DNA of 34,578 bases from Pseudomonadales bacterium (GTDB taxonomy: Bacteria > Pseudomonadota > Gammaproteobacteria > Pseudomonadales > Pseudohongiellaceae), in NCBI GenBank assembly GCA_028281635.1, contig JANQJM010000230.1, positions 1 through 34,578 of the forward strand, given 5' to 3'. Made by a program: the position numbers and the translations under genes. The notes beneath the pieces were generated by a model. That model was not told where the DNA came from. It searched no databases and was given only the letters and a program-made list of their open reading frames with translations. Every line of letters begins with the position of its first letter. Position 1 is the first letter of the stretch. Below, one piece after another: positions 32,844 to 34,578 of the stretch.

Positions 32844-32869
32844 ATTCTGGTAATTCCATTTACCAGAAT
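32844..32869. repeat. 10-bp inverted repeat in the gap before the ABC transporter genes
   Basis: ATTCTGGTAA and TTACCAGAAT are perfect reverse complements around TTCCAT. The site is in the 324-base gap between the lipoprotein gene and the leftward ATPase gene, about 180 bases beyond the ATPase stop. No T tract follows on either strand. The rest of the gap (32778-33049) shows no gene I can support. Confidence 0.4.
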
Positions 32870-33049
32870 GTCTGTTTCAGGCCAGGAGCGGATGTTGATA
32901 GTGGGCGTAACTTGTCTTTCGCTATCGAAGAACAGTGTTTCATTAAACTCTTGCAACTGGACCGCGCTTACCAGGTTAACTCTAATGCTCGTAAGCAAAC
33001 TCTGGTAGGCCTGCCGCCCTGGCTTCACTTTCGCCTGCCCCCTTCGCTA

Positions 33050-34072
33050 TTACTGCTCGGACACGCCGATATCTTCAGTAACAAGATGCTGGACGAGTTC
33101 TGCAATCGAATTGAAACTGAAATCTCCAGACCCGGATTCAAGACGCCACTCGCCTTTTTCAACAATTGAGACGCAAGGAGATTCACCAGGTTGTTTGGAA
33201 GATGTAGCTTGCGCCAGGAAGCCCTTACGGCGCAGAGCATTTAAAGTCCATTCCCGGTAAATAGGGTCCGACCCCATAACATGGACCACGGAGCCGGATG
33301 GATTCTGTATACGAAAGGCTGCATGAAATGGGTCAAACTCTAGTCCGTAACCCGAAAATGCGTCGGCCAATGCGCCGTTGAGAACAAGATCCTCTGGCGC
33401 ACCTGTCCTGATACTGCCGTCGTCATTCATTAACCAGATCATATCCGCATTCCTTAGAGCAAGATCGAGGTCATGTGTCGACATTAGAATCGCGCACCCG
33501 CTCTCTCTTGCCACCTGAGCGAGGCGCGCCATAATCTCAATTCGGCGTGGAAGGTCGAGGAACGCAGTAATTTCATCTAAAATCATCAACTGTGGTTGTT
33601 GCGCCAATGCCCGGGCCAACATGACACGTTGTCGCTCGCCATCACTGAGTTCACTTACGAAGCGATCCACCAAGTCCTGGGCCCCGGCCAACTCAATAGC
33701 TTCCGCCACAATTCGGCGATCTGCGTCGGTCAACTTGCCAAACCAACCAGTATGAGGATAACGGCCGAGACTAATGAGAGCATAGCTGCTGAGTAGACCT
33801 GCAGTAATACGTTCTGTGAGTACTACACTCATCTTGGTTGAGCGCTCTCGGGACGGCATCAGTCGCGTGTCTCGACCATCGAGCAGCACCTTACCTGTCA
33901 GCGGTTGCTGGATTCCTGCAATAGTGCGCATTAGCGTCGATTTCCCCACTCCGTTAGGACCGAGCAGACAAATGAACTCACCCTCGGTGATTCCGACACT
34001 GATATTGGTAGCCACAGCTCGATGTGCCCCAAGAGATTCGTACCCAACGGAAAGATCTTGCAGAGCCAGCAC
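33050..34072 (-). CDS. FecE/BtuD-type ABC importer ATPase with C-terminal extension
   Basis: This is a 340-residue cytoplasmic ATPase. Walker A GPNGVGKST (about 39-47), a Q-loop-region VVLTERI, signature LSDGERQRV, Walker B LMILDEIT and the switch His in MSTHDLDLA are all present. Sequence and partner match importers of iron-siderophore, heme or cobalamin. The usual length is about 255; here about 85 extra residues follow (from about 255), including VVHVMGSDPIYREWTLNALRR and a final acidic tail, with no domain I recognise. A GTG start directly abuts the permease stop, so the two are translationally coupled. The usual LSGGE is LSDGE here. Substrate unresolved. Confidence 0.88.
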   Translation of the reverse strand: MLALQDLSVGYESLGAHRAVATNISVGITEGEFICLLGPNGVGKSTLMRTIAGIQQPLTGKVLLDGRDTRLMPSRERSTKMSVVLTERITAGLLSSYALISLGRYPHTGWFGKLTDADRRIVAEAIELAGAQDLVDRFVSELSDGERQRVMLARALAQQPQLMILDEITAFLDLPRRIEIMARLAQVARESGCAILMSTHDLDLALRNADMIWLMNDDGSIRTGAPEDLVLNGALADAFSGYGLEFDPFHAAFRIQNPSGSVVHVMGSDPIYREWTLNALRRKGFLAQATSSKQPGESPCVSIVEKGEWRLESGSGDFSFNSIAELVQHLVTEDIGVSEQ

Positions 34073-34578
34073 CTAGATCTCCATGGCCCGCGTGTGGCGA
34101 TTCCTTAAGAGAATCCAAAGCACAAACGGTGCACCTACCACAGCATTTACTGCATTCAGATGCAGAAAGTGCCTTTCCCAGGGCAAATGTACGATCAGGT
34201 CGGCAGTGAGCGCCACAATAGCACCAAGTAATAATGTGCCTGGCATTAATATACGATGGTCCGAAGTATTGAAGAGTCCCCGCGCCATATGCGGCACAAT
34301 AATCCCAATAAACAGCACCGGCCCACAGAATGCTGTCACCGGGCCGGCAAGCATGACGGCGCCAGCCAGAACGATAAGACGAGCGCGGGTAACCGGCAGT
34401 CCCAAAGAAGCGGCGTATTGTTCCCCGAGTAACAGAGCATTAAGTGGCTTAACCAGGCCAAGTGATAAAAAAGTCCCGACCGCCAGACAGGTGAGCAATA
34501 CCGGGAATTGCTCCCAGCCGACACCATTGAAACTGCCATCATTCCATGATGCAAATACTCGCCCCTGCATCTCGGTAG
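34073..34578 (-). CDS. FecCD-family ABC importer permease, C-terminal part (cut by window edge)
   Basis: About 168 codons are visible; the reading frame stays open to the right edge, so the real start is outside. LGLPVTRARLIVLAGAVMLAGPVTAFCGPVLFIGIIVPHMARGL and GAIVALTADLIV are the signature of the FecCD/BtuC permeases for iron-siderophore or cobalamin uptake. It reads into the ATPase gene with no spacer, giving the standard permease-ATPase order. A binding protein and outer-membrane receptor are expected beyond the window. Confidence 0.92.
   Translation of the reverse strand, partial: TEMQGRVFASWNDGSFNGVGWEQFPVLLTCLAVGTFLSLGLVKPLNALLLGEQYAASLGLPVTRARLIVLAGAVMLAGPVTAFCGPVLFIGIIVPHMARGLFNTSDHRILMPGTLLLGAIVALTADLIVHLPWERHFLHLNAVNAVVGAPFVLWILLRNRHTRAMEI

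Noticed and set aside
32762..33028. Leftward 88-codon reading frame in the gap before the ABC genes
   Set aside because: It runs into the lipoprotein terminator, has no ribosome site, and its product resembles no family I know.
32778..33049. A cobalamin or other riboswitch near the FecCD importer
   Set aside because: The gap is downstream, not upstream, of the leftward importer genes, and no riboswitch core was seen.

Overview
The window looks like chromosomal DNA of a gammaproteobacterium. The left end carries tRNA-Tyr, tRNA-Gly, tRNA-Thr and tuf in the usual gammaproteobacterial order, preceded by birA, coaX and a SPOR-domain gene as in Pseudomonas relatives. The many secreted, copper- or heme-dependent and peptide- or amide-directed enzymes would suit a marine heterotroph of the OMG type, but that placement is only a guess. 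I see no phage, insertion sequence or CRISPR array.

Layout. Bases 1-3048 (all minus strand) are housekeeping: birA, coaX, SPOR protein, three tRNAs and the start of tuf. A CstA-type carbon-starvation/pyruvate transporter follows (3172-4872). Bases 5070-17710 hold an unusual copper-enzyme region. It has three paralogous secreted proteins with a redoxin-like domain, a cytochrome c motif and a domain resembling peptidylglycine alpha-hydroxylating monooxygenase (PHM). It also has a HupE/UreJ-like membrane protein, two secreted NHL beta-propellers that keep the active-site pattern of peptidyl-alpha-hydroxyglycine alpha-amidating lyase (PAL), a PhyH-type dioxygenase, a small secreted protein and a nuclease-fold protein that has lost its catalytic residues. 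Bases 17873-26076 are a probable operon of hydrolases and transport: N-acyl-D-amino-acid deacylase, amidohydrolase 3, lipidated penicillin acylase-type Ntn hydrolase, serine/alanine-glyoxylate aminotransferase and GntP permease. The right part has a DUF47/PhoU-like protein, a FetB-like permease, zinc-free L31 (rpmE2) with a Zur-like site, putA, a lipoprotein with a methyltransferase fold, and the ATPase and partial permease of a FecCD-type importer.

Main idea. In animals PHM and PAL are halves of one enzyme (PAM) that converts a C-terminal glycine to an amide and releases glyoxylate. Here both halves occur as separate multi-copy secreted proteins in one neighbourhood. By eye all six PHM copper ligands and the six PAL zinc/active-site residues I checked are present. 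The PHM half is fused to a heme c domain that could replace ascorbate as electron donor, and a glyoxylate aminotransferase lies downstream. I propose a bacterial split PAM-like system acting on N-acylglycines or peptides. The homology is read directly from the sequence; substrate and pathway are inference.
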